Shown: positions 17,071-26,133 of the stretch, piece after piece
How the letters are laid out: the number at the start of each line of letters is the position of its first letter
Numbering within the stretch: the stretch's first letter is position 1
NCBI GenBank assembly: GCA_051877515.1
Contig: JBJEIY010000050.1
Location: 124,001 to 188,000, forward strand
Direction: 5' to 3'
From: XBB1006 sp051877515
GTDB taxonomy: Bacteria; Bacillota; Clostridia; Lachnospirales; Lachnospiraceae
DNA: 64,000 nucleotides
Program-made: the position numbers and the translations under genes
Notes under the pieces: generated by a model
Databases searched by the model: none
The model's input: the letters and a program-made list of their open reading frames with translations, nothing else
Told to the model about the DNA's origin: nothing

Positions 17071-17114
17071 AAAAATAAGACCAACTACCTTATCCGGTAA
17101 TTGGTCTTATTATT
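17071..17114. terminator. Bidirectional terminator between the 64-aa gene and rpsR
   Basis: AATAAGACCAA / TTGGTCTTATT with A/T-rich tails on both sides. Confidence 0.85.
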
Positions 17115-17179
17115 AGACTTTGGTCACATATGAGTCAAAACCATTGTTTCCATTCAGGAAACCCTTGATTTTACCGGGT

Positions 17180-17440
17180 TTACTCCTGAACGTATGGCAT
17201 AATTGCGATATGTCTTGCTCTCTTGATTGCTACGGTAAGAGCTCTCTGATGTTTTGCACAGTTTCCTGTGATTCTTCTTGGTAAGATCTTACCTCTTTCA
17301 GAGACATATCTCTTTAATTTGTTTACGTCCTTGTAGTCGATGACATTGTCATTTCCACAGAAAACACAAACTTTTTTTCTTCTATGCATTCCGCCGCGTC
17401 TCTTTGGACCGTCAGCTCTATCTGCTTTATTGTAAGCCAT
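17180..17440 (-). CDS. rpsR: 30S ribosomal protein S18
   Basis: S18 pairs with S6 on the 30S platform. 86 aa from the ATG at 17440 with AGGAGG upstream. The signature KRYVSERGKILPRRITGNCAKHQR is only partly quoted here: YVSERGKILPRR and TGNCAKHQR are visible. It has CVFC early, a Cys pair typical of zinc-ribbon (C+) S18. Last gene of rpsF-ssb-rpsR. Confidence 0.97.
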   Translation of the reverse strand: MAYNKADRADGPKRRGGMHRRKKVCVFCGNDNVIDYKDVNKLKRYVSERGKILPRRITGNCAKHQRALTVAIKRARHIAIMPYVQE

Positions 17441-17508
17441 GATGTTACCTCCTATCAAATTCCGGCATACTTATGCCTTAAACTTATTATCTAATAACAT
17501 TCTAAGGA

Positions 17509-17943
17509 TTAGTTGAATGGTAATTCTTCATCTAATCCATCCGGGATGTTCATGAATCCATCCCCAACCGCTGAACTCGGTGCCGGGCTTGCCTGCTGAT
17601 AACTGTTGTTATTGTTATCGCTACTTGCTTTACTCTCTGCAAATTCCTGCTGCTCCACTACTACATCTGTAGTGTAGATACGTTGACCGTCCTTCTCATA
17701 AGAACCGGTCTGGATACGGCCTTCTACGACAACCTTGGTTCCTTTATGGAAATATTTTTCCGCAAATTCACCGGATCTGCCGAAAGCTACGCACTGAATG
17801 AAATCCGCAGACTGTTCACCATCACGTTTGAAACGACGGTCAACAGCTAAAGTGTATCTCGCAATGGCCATTGCCTGATCGCCCTGGGTATAACGAACCT
17901 CGGGGTCTCTGGTAAGGCGTCCCATTAATATAACTTTGTTCAT
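17509..17943 (-). CDS. ssb: Single-stranded DNA-binding protein
   Basis: SSB coats single-stranded DNA in replication and repair. The 144-aa protein has the OB fold (MNKVILMGRLTRDPEVRYTQ), a low-complexity Asn/Ser/Gln linker and an acidic tail, DGLDEELPFN, the partner-binding tip of the family. It lies between rpsF and rpsR in the standard operon. Confidence 0.97.
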   Translation of the reverse strand: MNKVILMGRLTRDPEVRYTQGDQAMAIARYTLAVDRRFKRDGEQSADFIQCVAFGRSGEFAEKYFHKGTKVVVEGRIQTGSYEKDGQRIYTTDVVVEQQEFAESKASSDNNNNSYQQASPAPSSAVGDGFMNIPDGLDEELPFN

Positions 17944-17962
17944 ACGATTTCCTCTTTTCTAT

Positions 17963-18253
17963 TTATGCCTCTTCCTGTCTAACGCATAAGTATCTGATCA
18001 CGCCTTCTTCGATACGAAGACGATCCTCCAGCTGAGCCGGAGTAGTAGCCGCAGCGTCGAACTGGATAAAGTAGTAGAAACCTTCGCTCATTTTCTGGAT
18101 CTCGTAAGCTAATTTCTTCTTACCCCAATCATCCACATTGGTGATGGTTCCTCCGAAACGAGTAATCATTTCTTTCACTTTTTCGAGTTTTTCGCTTCTA
18201 GCTTCATCCTCTAACTTTACGCTGAGAACGAGTGCTAATTCATATTTGTTCAT
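17963..18253 (-). CDS. rpsF: 30S ribosomal protein S6
   Basis: The 96-aa product from the ATG at 18253 (MNKYELALVLSVKLEDE) has WGKKKLAYEIQKMSEGFYY, typical of S6. AAAGGAGG lies upstream; the longer frame adds 13 unrelated residues. First gene of rpsF-ssb-rpsR. Confidence 0.96.
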   Translation of the reverse strand: MNKYELALVLSVKLEDEARSEKLEKVKEMITRFGGTITNVDDWGKKKLAYEIQKMSEGFYYFIQFDAAATTPAQLEDRLRIEEGVIRYLCVRQEEA

Positions 18254-18348
18254 GCGAATTGTACCTCCTTTTGGTCTCTGGCCCCCAAACATTTAATTGG
18301 GAACAAGGAAAAATTAATATATCACGAGTTAAAATATTACCATAGAAA

Positions 18349-18540
18349 TTACTGGTTTTCAAGTGTTTTTTCAATCTTTTTGATATTCTTCTCAGCCTTG
18401 ATCCTGGGTATCATGATCATATGACCACAGCCTGTACATTTTAATCGAAAATCCGCACCTACCCGAAGGACTTCCCATGTGTTACTACCGCAGGGATGCT
18501 GTTTCTTCATTATAAGACGATCTCCTACCTGGATATTCAT
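18349..18540 (-). CDS. DUF951 family protein
   Basis: A 63-aa protein that starts MNIQVGDRLIMKKQHPCGSN and has WEVLRVGADFRLKCTGCGH, the DUF951 pattern. The three Cys could bind zinc. The family is common beside origin genes and rpsF in Firmicutes but has no firm function. GGAGAAAATAGC precedes the ATG. Confidence 0.9.
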   Translation of the reverse strand: MNIQVGDRLIMKKQHPCGSNTWEVLRVGADFRLKCTGCGHMIMIPRIKAEKNIKKIEKTLENQ

Positions 18541-18564
18541 GCTATTTTCTCCTCCTTATGGAAT

Positions 18565-19326
18565 TCATTTTTCTGCATGGCTCAGATCCTCTAATTGATC
18601 TACGGCTTCTTTCATGACCTTGGCAATATCATCCTGAATCAGAAGATCTGCGCGGGAATCTGCCGATGTTGCTGATTTATTAATAAGTACCAAATGTTTT
18701 CCATGGAAATAATAGACCAGGCTTGCTGCCGGATATACCACCAGGGAGGTTCCACCTATGATAAGGGTGTCTGCCTGAGAAATCGCCGCAATCGCGCCTT
18801 CAATTATATTGCTGTCCAACCCCTCTTCGTACAATACCACATCCGGTCGCACTTTTCCCTGACAGATCCTGCAGATAGGTTCTCCCGGTGCCTCTAAAAC
18901 ATACTGCGCGTCATACCTTTCTCCACAATTCGTACAATAATTTCGATGTACGGATCCGTGCAGTTCAAACACGTTTTCTGAACCGGCCATCTGATGCAGC
19001 CCATCGATGTTTTGGGTTATAATGGCTTTCAGCTTCCCCATCTTCTCCAATTGTGCCAATGCAATATGACAGTTATTGGGTTTTGCCTCCGGATAAACCA
19101 GATTCTTCTTATAAAAGTCATAGAATTCCTCCGGATGCTGCATCAAAAAGCTATGGGATACCAGCTCCTCCGGTGAATACTTTCGATTTAGTTTTTTATT
19201 ATACAGTCCATCCGAGCTTCTGAAATCCGGAATATCACTGGCAGTGCTGACCCCCGCACCACCGAAAAAAACTATGTTTTCGCTCTCTTCTAAAACTTTA
19301 GCCAGTTCCGCTGTCTTATTCTCCAT
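18565..19326 (-). CDS. NAD-dependent protein deacylase, Sir2 family
   Basis: A 253-aa sirtuin that removes acyl groups from lysine using NAD+. Visible motifs: GAGVSTASDIPDFRS (NAD site), TQNIDGLHQ, ELHGSVHRNYC with the catalytic His, a zinc site CTNC...CRIC, and GTSLVVYPAA. AGGAGAAG before the ATG. It is 24 nt upstream of the DUF951 gene. Length is normal. Confidence 0.94.
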   Translation of the reverse strand: MENKTAELAKVLEESENIVFFGGAGVSTASDIPDFRSSDGLYNKKLNRKYSPEELVSHSFLMQHPEEFYDFYKKNLVYPEAKPNNCHIALAQLEKMGKLKAIITQNIDGLHQMAGSENVFELHGSVHRNYCTNCGERYDAQYVLEAPGEPICRICQGKVRPDVVLYEEGLDSNIIEGAIAAISQADTLIIGGTSLVVYPAASLVYYFHGKHLVLINKSATSADSRADLLIQDDIAKVMKEAVDQLEDLSHAEK

Positions 19327-19398
19327 TCGTTTCTTCTCCTAATATTTACATGATTGCATTTTTTAATGTTGTGAGTTATAATCTCTTAAGTATATTGG

Positions 19399-19418
19399 TT
19401 CATGCATTGGTGCATGAA
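19399..19418. repeat. Perfect inverted repeat between sirtuin and LtaS-like genes
   Basis: TTCATGCA-TTGG-TGCATGAA with TCTTTTT on the plus-strand side lies in the divergent gap. It could be an operator or weak terminator. Confidence 0.5.
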
Positions 19419-19482
19419 TCTTTTTACATGAATACGACACAAGCTTAACTTTAGTATAACACATTTTATTTAGAACAAGATT

Positions 19483-21537
19483 ATGAAAGTTAAAAAATTA
19501 CTACATAAACCTCGCTTTACGTTCATTAACAATTTAAAAAGGAAATATTTGAAGTTTAAATCCGGATTAAAGCATCCCGTACTTTTTTCCAATCTTATGC
19601 TGTATCTGGTGATTCCGATACTGTTAAACTTTATTATTGAATGCCTGGAGTTGAAATCCTTCCCACAGGCGGTGAAGTTTTTGTTTACCAGCCCTTACGT
19701 GTTTATGGCAAACACTTTTATTATTATCCTTACCCTGTCTGTGTCTCTTCTATTAAAGAAACGACACTTCTGGGTGGCCATGGGCTGTGTGATCTGGAGC
19801 ATTTTCGGTATTGCTAACTTTGTCCTTTTGTGTAACCGAGTTACACCGTTTACGGCAAATGATTTGTTTTTGATCGAATCCTTATTTGATGTATTAAAGA
19901 AGTACTTTAACTGGTTCCAGATTATCTTACTGGGAATCCTGGCAGCATCAGCAGCAGTTGCTTTGGTAATCATGTTTTTCCGGGCACCGAAAGAAAAGCG
20001 GTTTCCTCTCTACATTTCTTTACCTGTGATTGCCGGAATTGTTGTACTGACTATCGGATCTGTGGAATTGGGTAAAGCCACCGGTTTAATGGAATCCCAG
20101 TTTGCCGAATTGTCTGCTGCTTATCGGAAAAACGGTTTTGTATACTGTTTTACCAACAGTTTGGTGGATACCGGTGTTTCCAAACCCAAAGACTATTCTC
20201 CGGAATCCATGAAAGAGATTCTGAAAGATGATAAAGCCACCTTCTTTGGTGATAAAGCTAAGAAGACTCCCAATGTTATTTTTATCCAGCTGGAGTCATT
20301 ATTTGATATCGGTGAATTAAATACGGTTGAATTTTCGGACGATGTTTTACCCAATATCAATGCCCTTCAGAAAAAAAGCGGTGGGTTGTTTGAAGTTCCG
20401 GTCATTGGTGCAGGAACAGTTAATACGGAATTTGAAGTTCTTACAGGTATGAATATGGATGATTTTGGTGCAGGTGAGTATCCTTTTAAAACCATTCTAA
20501 AGGAAACTACTACAGAAAGCCTTGCTTATAATCTGAAGTCTTACGGCTATACTGCTCATGCCCTTCATAATAATACCGGTAAGTTTTACAGCCGGGATGT
20601 GGTCTATTCCAATCTGGGATTTGATGATTTTACTTCTGTGGAGTACATGCAGGACTATGAAAAAACCCTGATGGGCTGGGCCAAGGACTATGTTCTTACC
20701 GACTACATCTTAGACTGTATGAACCAGACGGAAGAACAGGATCTGGTATATACCATTTCTGTACAGGGACATGGTGGTTATAATGTTTCCGATGAATATG
20801 AAAAACATGTAACGATTACTTCTATCAGTCCTGAAAAAGAAGCTTATAGAGATCAGATTGAATATTATGCCAATATGCTCTGGGAAATGGATGAGTTTAT
20901 AGGACAACTGATTGATGCTTTAAAAGCCCAGGATGAGGATGTGATTCTGGTCATGTACGGCGATCATCTTCCCAGTCTGGACATTCAGCAGGAAGAATTG
21001 GATGAACGCAGCATATATCAGACAGATTATGCTATCTGGAATAACTGCGGAATTAAATTCGGTCAGAAAGATCTCTCCGCAGATGAACTTTCTTCTTATG
21101 TACTTGGTAAACTGGGAATGAGTAATGGTATCATTAACTCCTACCACCAGAACCATGCACAGGATTATGACTTTAAAGACTGTCTATCTGCTTTGGAATA
21201 TGATATGCTTTATGGTGATCAGATTGTTTATGATGGTGAGAATCCTTATGAAGCCTCAAACATGACTTTTGGTCTGTATCCTATCACAGTCTCAAATGTG
21301 ATACCGGACGAATCTACAGAAAATGCCTACTTTATCCGGGGTGATAACTTCACGACTTATAGCCGTGTCTACGTTAACGGTAACCAGATGAAGACCAACT
21401 TTATTGACAGCAATACCCTACAGCTGGTTGCAAATGATCCTCTTAAAGCAGATGATCGGATTAATGTATGGCAGTCACATCTGACATGTACGGAAGATTA
21501 TTTCTATAATATAATTGAATTGGAACCTACAAGTTGA
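19483..21537 (+). CDS. LTA synthase family sulfatase-like protein with C-terminal TIG-like domain
   Basis: A 684-aa envelope enzyme of the alkaline-phosphatase/sulfatase superfamily. Five membrane segments occupy about residues 33-200. The extracellular catalytic domain (about 255-565) has FIQLESLFDI, GAGTVNTEFEVLTG with the likely Thr nucleophile region, SVQGHGGY and MYGDHLPSL. Family members transfer glycerol phosphate to build lipoteichoic acid or modify other polymers. After about residue 590, ITVSNVIPDESTENAYFIRG and following residues look like a TIG/IPT immunoglobulin fold, an uncommon tail. The ATG has only a weak ribosome site. The stop codon lies in a hairpin repeat. Confidence 0.9.
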   Translation: MKVKKLLHKPRFTFINNLKRKYLKFKSGLKHPVLFSNLMLYLVIPILLNFIIECLELKSFPQAVKFLFTSPYVFMANTFIIILTLSVSLLLKKRHFWVAMGCVIWSIFGIANFVLLCNRVTPFTANDLFLIESLFDVLKKYFNWFQIILLGILAASAAVALVIMFFRAPKEKRFPLYISLPVIAGIVVLTIGSVELGKATGLMESQFAELSAAYRKNGFVYCFTNSLVDTGVSKPKDYSPESMKEILKDDKATFFGDKAKKTPNVIFIQLESLFDIGELNTVEFSDDVLPNINALQKKSGGLFEVPVIGAGTVNTEFEVLTGMNMDDFGAGEYPFKTILKETTTESLAYNLKSYGYTAHALHNNTGKFYSRDVVYSNLGFDDFTSVEYMQDYEKTLMGWAKDYVLTDYILDCMNQTEEQDLVYTISVQGHGGYNVSDEYEKHVTITSISPEKEAYRDQIEYYANMLWEMDEFIGQLIDALKAQDEDVILVMYGDHLPSLDIQQEELDERSIYQTDYAIWNNCGIKFGQKDLSADELSSYVLGKLGMSNGIINSYHQNHAQDYDFKDCLSALEYDMLYGDQIVYDGENPYEASNMTFGLYPITVSNVIPDESTENAYFIRGDNFTTYSRVYVNGNQMKTNFIDSNTLQLVANDPLKADDRINVWQSHLTCTEDYFYNIIELEPTS

Positions 21538-21566
21538 GTCTGCAAACAGCCTCACTTGTCATGAAT
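21529..21566. repeat. Dispersed hairpin repeat, copy 1
   Basis: ACAAG-TTGAG, a loop with TCTGCAAACAGC, then CTCACTTGT and the tail CATGAATC. The two arms pair. It overlaps the last three codons (Pro-Thr-Ser region) and stop of the LtaS-like gene. Copies 2 and 3 are at 22719-22751 and 42916-42952. Confidence 0.65.
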
Positions 21567-21568
21567 CG

Positions 21569-21604
21569 AAACGGACCGTCAGGAATGACGGTCCGTTTGT
21601 TCAA
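21569..21604 (+). terminator. Terminator hairpin after the LtaS-like gene
   Basis: AAACGGACCGTCA pairs perfectly with TGACGGTCCGTTT around a GGAA loop. The T-run after it is short, so its strength is uncertain. Confidence 0.75.
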
Positions 21605-21631
21605 ATAATATATAGTTCTATTTATCCTTGT

Positions 21632-22609
21632 TTAGAAGTTAAGATCAATTTCAATACCTTTCAAATCCTCATTGATCAAAGAATTATCATTTAAAATCTT
21701 TTGGATGTTTTTCTGTACCTCATCCATACGATCAACGGTCTGATCCGTAGATTGTAACTCTGTTTCTAACTTATCAGCTTCTATTTCTCCTTTCAGGATC
21801 TTTTCCTGCTCTTTACGTTTTTCTCTGACTTTTTCAAGCTTTTCTTCCTGCTCTTCCTTTTCCTCTTTTGCTTCTTGTGCCCTCTCCTGCTCTTCCTTAA
21901 CTTCCTCATCAATATGCTCTTTTGCATCGCTCATGAGCATATTTAAGATATCCTCACTTGCTGCTTCAAGAATCTCATTCGCCCCTTCCTGGGCATCTGT
22001 CATATTCTGTGACTTTAGCTGATCAATCTTTGCATCTCTTATTGAACTTGTCATTGCAACCAACGAATTTTCATTTTTCCGGATTTCCTTACTGATCGAA
22101 CCCTTTGAGCCGTTTAGTTCCAATGCTTTTTTCTGGTATTCGGTAAGTGGGGTATGCTGCAGCTCTTTTAACCTGTTGATCTCCTCTTCCGAAAAATGAT
22201 CAAAGGAGACTCCGGTCATGTTATTCTGGTACTTTTCCAGTAATAACAAATCCTTCTGTTCCTGGGAATCTACCTCAATTCCATATTCTTCCCTGAGAGC
22301 TTCTTTTTTATCGTCGATGTCCCTTACTTTTAATTTTAGATCATGTATCTTATCTGAAATCGCCGACTGCTGATCCTGCATATCGCTGATCCCTTTGGCA
22401 GCTTTTTTATCCCGCCTCCATGCATCGTTGATTAATTTCATGGCCTGTTTCCTTGCCCGGTTTTTCTTTTCCTTCAAGGCATCTGATTGGCCGAGATTAA
22501 GATCTCTTGCGTCTATGGTTTTACTTTTTATTTTTCCACTAGTCTTTTTCTTATCCTCTATTTTATCAGCTTGCATATTAACCATGCTATTTCTGTTAAT
22601 GTTAAGCAT
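21632..22609 (-). CDS. Coiled-coil protein of unknown function
   Basis: About 325 aa starting MLNINRNSMVNMQADK at 22609 with GGGAGAGGAGA upstream. It is rich in Lys, Glu, Asp and Gln and almost wholly helical, with coiled-coil stretches (about 85-140 and 215-300). It has no signal peptide or membrane segment. The Glu-rich stretch (about 230-275) contains many EEK/EQE repeats. Its short N-terminus loosely resembles those of the EF-hand paralogs. Family not recognised; a structural or secreted role cannot be separated. Confidence 0.65.
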   Translation of the reverse strand: MLNINRNSMVNMQADKIEDKKKTSGKIKSKTIDARDLNLGQSDALKEKKNRARKQAMKLINDAWRRDKKAAKGISDMQDQQSAISDKIHDLKLKVRDIDDKKEALREEYGIEVDSQEQKDLLLLEKYQNNMTGVSFDHFSEEEINRLKELQHTPLTEYQKKALELNGSKGSISKEIRKNENSLVAMTSSIRDAKIDQLKSQNMTDAQEGANEILEAASEDILNMLMSDAKEHIDEEVKEEQERAQEAKEEKEEQEEKLEKVREKRKEQEKILKGEIEADKLETELQSTDQTVDRMDEVQKNIQKILNDNSLINEDLKGIEIDLNF

Positions 22610-22718
22610 TTTTCTCCTCTCCCTCAGCATACCTCTTTCTTAAACTGTACAAATATCTCTCTATACTTCTTCGGCATGACATGCAGAAAAATAACCCAAT
22701 AAGACTAATCTTTTCAAG

Positions 22719-22751
22719 ACAAGCTTGCAGGCAGCAACACTTATTATGAAT
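22719..22751. repeat. Dispersed hairpin repeat, copy 3 (diverged)
   Basis: ACAAGCTTGCAGGCAGCAACACTTATTATGAATC matches the other copies in order with about 70% identity; the first arm is shortened. It sits between the coiled-coil gene and the nhaC terminator. Confidence 0.5.
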
Positions 22752-22798
22752 CAAAAAGGCTGACGCCTGCTAAACTTTAGCTTATGCGTCAGCCTTTA
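22751..22798. terminator. Terminator of the NhaC-family gene
   Basis: AAAGGCTGACGC pairs with GCGTCAGCCTTT; on the minus strand TTTTTGATTC follows. Confidence 0.9.
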
Positions 22799-22823
22799 TA
22801 GTCCTATAGAAGTTTTTATGTAT

Positions 22824-24332
22824 TTATGCCGTAGCCCTGCCGTATCTTCTGTAGCATACATACATGGTCAGAAGCATCAGCACAATGGCGATTGGCAATG
22901 CAATCCATGCGGATTTTACCACTCCTGCGATCAGATAGCTTACAAAGCTCACTGCCGCAACGGTAATAGCATATGGCAGCTGAGTGGAAACGTGGTTGAT
23001 ATGATCACACTGCGCTCCTGCAGATGCCATAATGGTGGTATCGGAAATCGGTGAGCAGTGATCTCCACAAACAGCTCCTGCCATGCAGGCAGATACACAG
23101 ATTACTGATAATGGATCTCCTGCCGGGAATACGCTCTGTACGATTGGAATTAAGATTCCAAATGTTCCCCAGCTTGTTCCTGTAGCAAATGCTAAGAAAC
23201 ATCCAATCAGGAATACGATAGCCGGTAATACCGGTGCAAATCCCTGTGCGTTACTTTCAACAAAAGCTGCTACGAATTCTTTTGCTCCCAATGAATCTGT
23301 CATGGCTTTTAAGCTCCATGCAAAGGTTAAGATCAGGATTGCAGGAACCATTGCTTTAAATCCTTCCGGAACACTTTCCATGATCTCTTTAAAAGAAATT
23401 ACCCGGCGTAACAGATAGTAAATGATGGACAGTACCAATGCAATAGCAGATCCCAGCATCAGACCAACCGATGCATCGGAATTGGAGAAAGCTTCCACAA
23501 AACCTGCTCCCTCAAAGAATCCACCGGAGTAGATCATACCGATAACACAGCTAATGATCAGCACAATAATAGGTAAAACCAGATCTATGATTCTTCCTTT
23601 TTCGGATACGGTTTCTTCCGATGTGTTTTCATAAGGATTCTGTCCGGAAAACAGATCGCCGTTTTCCTGAGCATTTCTCTCATACTTCGCCATAGGACCA
23701 AAGTCCAGTTTCAATATTGCAATACATACCATCATGACAATGGTTAAGATGGCATAAAAGTTAAATGGGATTGCCTGAATAAATAACTTTAATCCCTGAC
23801 CATCTTCTGCAAATGCAGCAACTGCTGCCGCCCAGGAAGAAATCGGTGCAATAATACAGATCGGTGCTGCCGTAGCATCAATAAGATATGCCAGCTTTGC
23901 TCTTGAAATCTTGTGCTCATCCGTTACAGGACGCATCACGGATCCTACCGTGAGGCAGTTGAAATAATCGTCAATAAAAATCAGGACACCCAGAAGAATT
24001 GTAGCAAGCTGTGCGCCTACCCTGCTTTTGATATGGGTTTTGGCAAATTCTCCAAAGGCTCTGGAACCTCCGGTTTTATTCATCAGACAAACGATAATTC
24101 CTAAGATCACCAGGAATACCAGAATACCTACATTGTAGCTATCCGACAAAACGGAAACTACACCATCCTGAAAAACGTGGGTGATGGTGCCTTCAAAATT
24201 GAAGCCTGAGAATAACAGACCTCCCACCACGATACCAATAAAAAGTGAGGAATAAACCTCTTTGGTGATCAATGCCAATAAGATGGCAATGATTGCCGGG
24301 AGCAATGCCCAGCCGGTTGCATAAAAGTCCAT
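22824..24332 (-). CDS. NhaC-family transporter, probable lysine carrier
   Basis: A 502-aa integral membrane protein of about 12 segments. Family marks are IDDYFNCLTVGSVMRPV, ATGTSWGTFGILIPI and GAVCGDHCSPISDTT. NhaC proteins are usually annotated as Na+/H+ antiporters, but the gene is preceded by a lysine riboswitch and transcription terminator, and NhaC-type carriers behind such riboswitches are taken to import lysine. The AAAGGAG site is 9 nt from the ATG. It has no operon partner. Substrate assignment is inference from regulation. Confidence 0.9.
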   Translation of the reverse strand: MDFYATGWALLPAIIAILLALITKEVYSSLFIGIVVGGLLFSGFNFEGTITHVFQDGVVSVLSDSYNVGILVFLVILGIIVCLMNKTGGSRAFGEFAKTHIKSRVGAQLATILLGVLIFIDDYFNCLTVGSVMRPVTDEHKISRAKLAYLIDATAAPICIIAPISSWAAAVAAFAEDGQGLKLFIQAIPFNFYAILTIVMMVCIAILKLDFGPMAKYERNAQENGDLFSGQNPYENTSEETVSEKGRIIDLVLPIIVLIISCVIGMIYSGGFFEGAGFVEAFSNSDASVGLMLGSAIALVLSIIYYLLRRVISFKEIMESVPEGFKAMVPAILILTFAWSLKAMTDSLGAKEFVAAFVESNAQGFAPVLPAIVFLIGCFLAFATGTSWGTFGILIPIVQSVFPAGDPLSVICVSACMAGAVCGDHCSPISDTTIMASAGAQCDHINHVSTQLPYAITVAAVSFVSYLIAGVVKSAWIALPIAIVLMLLTMYVCYRRYGRATA

Positions 24333-24446
24333 GACAGTTCTCCTTTCAAAACTGTGACATGGTCGCCTAACGATTTACTTACGGTCATTCCCATGCTTCG
24401 CAACCTTTCGTGTACCATGATTCAAAATCCGGTGGTTTTCAAACAT

Positions 24447-24486
24447 TAAAAAACCATGTACACGAAAAACTGCGCGTACATGGTTT
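24447..24486 (-). terminator. Expression-platform terminator of the lysine riboswitch
   Basis: AACCATGTACGCG / CGTGTACATGGTT on the minus strand is followed by TTTTTTAATG. Its 5' arm (ATGTAC) is complementary to GTACAT just after the aptamer, allowing an alternative antiterminator pairing. Confidence 0.85.
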
Positions 24487-24503
24487 AATCAACGCTAATG
24501 TAC

Positions 24504-24664
24504 CGACAGCACTCCGCTTTCGCGACAGTCATACGAATCTTTTTCGTATGCCCGGTTACAGCTTGCAAGACAGCTTCGCTGCACCTCGGCGACTTCTCCT
24601 TTCAGAATCCTTCCGGTGTCTTCCGTTTCAAAGGACCCTACTCTTATCCGTCGCGCCTCTATCG
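24504..24664 (-). ncRNA. Lysine riboswitch (L box) aptamer
   Basis: The minus-strand leader of the NhaC-family gene carries the L-box pattern: GAGGCGCGAC, AAGAGTAGG, GGAAGG, then TGAAAGGAGAAGTCGCCGAGGTGCAG and a long 3' hairpin. The P1 helix can form between CGATAG (24659-24664) and CTGTCG (24504-24509). These match the known lysine riboswitch core (GGAGGCGCG...GAGTAGG...CGCCGAAGG). A terminator follows, so lysine binding should switch transcription off. Confidence 0.9.
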
Positions 24665-24745
24665 TCACTTATATAAATTATATGTTGTATTATATTGTAA
24701 AAATACCAAATGTCAACATTTTTTTGAAAATTTTTACATTTTTGT

Positions 24746-26119
24746 TTATACGGTAATCTGAAAAAATACTGTGGCAATCTTAAAATAGACCAGAATGGAA
24801 CAGGTATCCACTACGGTAGTAATTAAGGGTGCCGCCATTAATGCAGGATCTAATCCCATTTTTTTTGCAATTAGCGGTAAAACCCCGCCGATAAACTTTG
24901 CCAGCATAATGGTCACCACTAAAGAACAGGCAACTACGATTGCCAACCGGGCACTTTGGTACATAAGGAAAATCCGCAGACCGTTTACCACCGCCAGTAC
25001 ACTTCCCACAAGGATGGAAACCCGGAATTCCTTAAAAACAACCTTAAAAAAGTCTTTAAACACGATCTCATCCAGTGCAATTCCACGGATGATCAGAGTG
25101 GAACTCTGAGATCCACAGTTTCCTCCGGTGTCCATTAACATCGGAATGAAAGAAACCAAAAGCGGCACCACGGCAAATGCATTCTCATACCTGGTAATAA
25201 TGGTTCCGGTTAAAGTAGAAGACAACATTAAAACCAGCAACCATGCAATTCTGTTTTTTGCATGGGAAAAAACGGAAGTTTTGAAATACGTGTCTTCTGC
25301 GGAAGTAATAGCCGCCATCTTGGTAATATCTTCCGTGTTCTCATCCTGCAATACATCAATCGCGTCATCCACAGTAACAATTCCCACCAGATGGTTATCA
25401 TGATCTACTACCGGAAAGGCTAAGAATCCATATTTACTAAACATTTTGGCAACATCTTCCTGATCATCAACGGTAGAAAGTGTAATAAGGTTTGTTTCCA
25501 TAATGTCTTCGATTTTTTCTTCGTCATGAGAAATCAAAAGCTCTTTCATGGTACAGATTCCCACAAGCTTCCGGTTCTCCGTAACGTAAACCGTATAAAT
25601 GGTCTCACTGTTGGGTGCCATTTTTCTTACTCTTGAAATGGCTTCTCCAACCGTCATATCCTTCTTGATATTGACATACTCCACCGTCATCATACTTCCG
25701 GCAGAGTTTTTGGGGTATTTCAATAACTCGTTGATCTGATACCGGGTCTGGGCATCGGTATTGCGAAGAATCCTGGCTACAATGTTGGCAGGCATTTCCT
25801 CAATCATATCTACGGTATCATCCAAGAACAGATCATCCAATACCTGATGTAACTCTTTATCGGTCAGGGCATTCACCAATGTGGTCTGAGTATCGTGCTC
25901 CATCCTGGAAAAAACTTCCGCCGCTTCCTCTTTTCCCAGTAGCCGGTACAAAATAGGAAGTTCTTTCTCATCGATTTCTTCAAAAATCGCCGCCACATCG
26001 GCCTCATTTGTCTCAGATAACAATTTCTTTAATGTAGTGAATTTTTTCTGCTCTAATAATTCTTTTATTTTTTCCAAATCATCCTCTAGATAGTTGGTAT
26101 CGAAGTATTCTTCCTGCAT
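24746..26119 (-). CDS. mgtE: Magnesium transporter MgtE
   Basis: A 457-aa Mg2+ channel. The cytosolic N-domain (helical repeats to about 130) and two CBS domains (about 140-260) gate a C-terminal membrane domain of five segments. LMDTGGNCGSQSS and the MLAKFIGGVLPLIAKK region fit the family. AGGAGGGT site. It follows rsmI by 14 nt, so it may be the last gene of that operon. No magnesium riboswitch is visible. Confidence 0.95.
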   Translation of the reverse strand: MQEEYFDTNYLEDDLEKIKELLEQKKFTTLKKLLSETNEADVAAIFEEIDEKELPILYRLLGKEEAAEVFSRMEHDTQTTLVNALTDKELHQVLDDLFLDDTVDMIEEMPANIVARILRNTDAQTRYQINELLKYPKNSAGSMMTVEYVNIKKDMTVGEAISRVRKMAPNSETIYTVYVTENRKLVGICTMKELLISHDEEKIEDIMETNLITLSTVDDQEDVAKMFSKYGFLAFPVVDHDNHLVGIVTVDDAIDVLQDENTEDITKMAAITSAEDTYFKTSVFSHAKNRIAWLLVLMLSSTLTGTIITRYENAFAVVPLLVSFIPMLMDTGGNCGSQSSTLIIRGIALDEIVFKDFFKVVFKEFRVSILVGSVLAVVNGLRIFLMYQSARLAIVVACSLVVTIMLAKFIGGVLPLIAKKMGLDPALMAAPLITTVVDTCSILVYFKIATVFFQITV

Positions 26120-26133
26120 CTTACCCTCCTATT

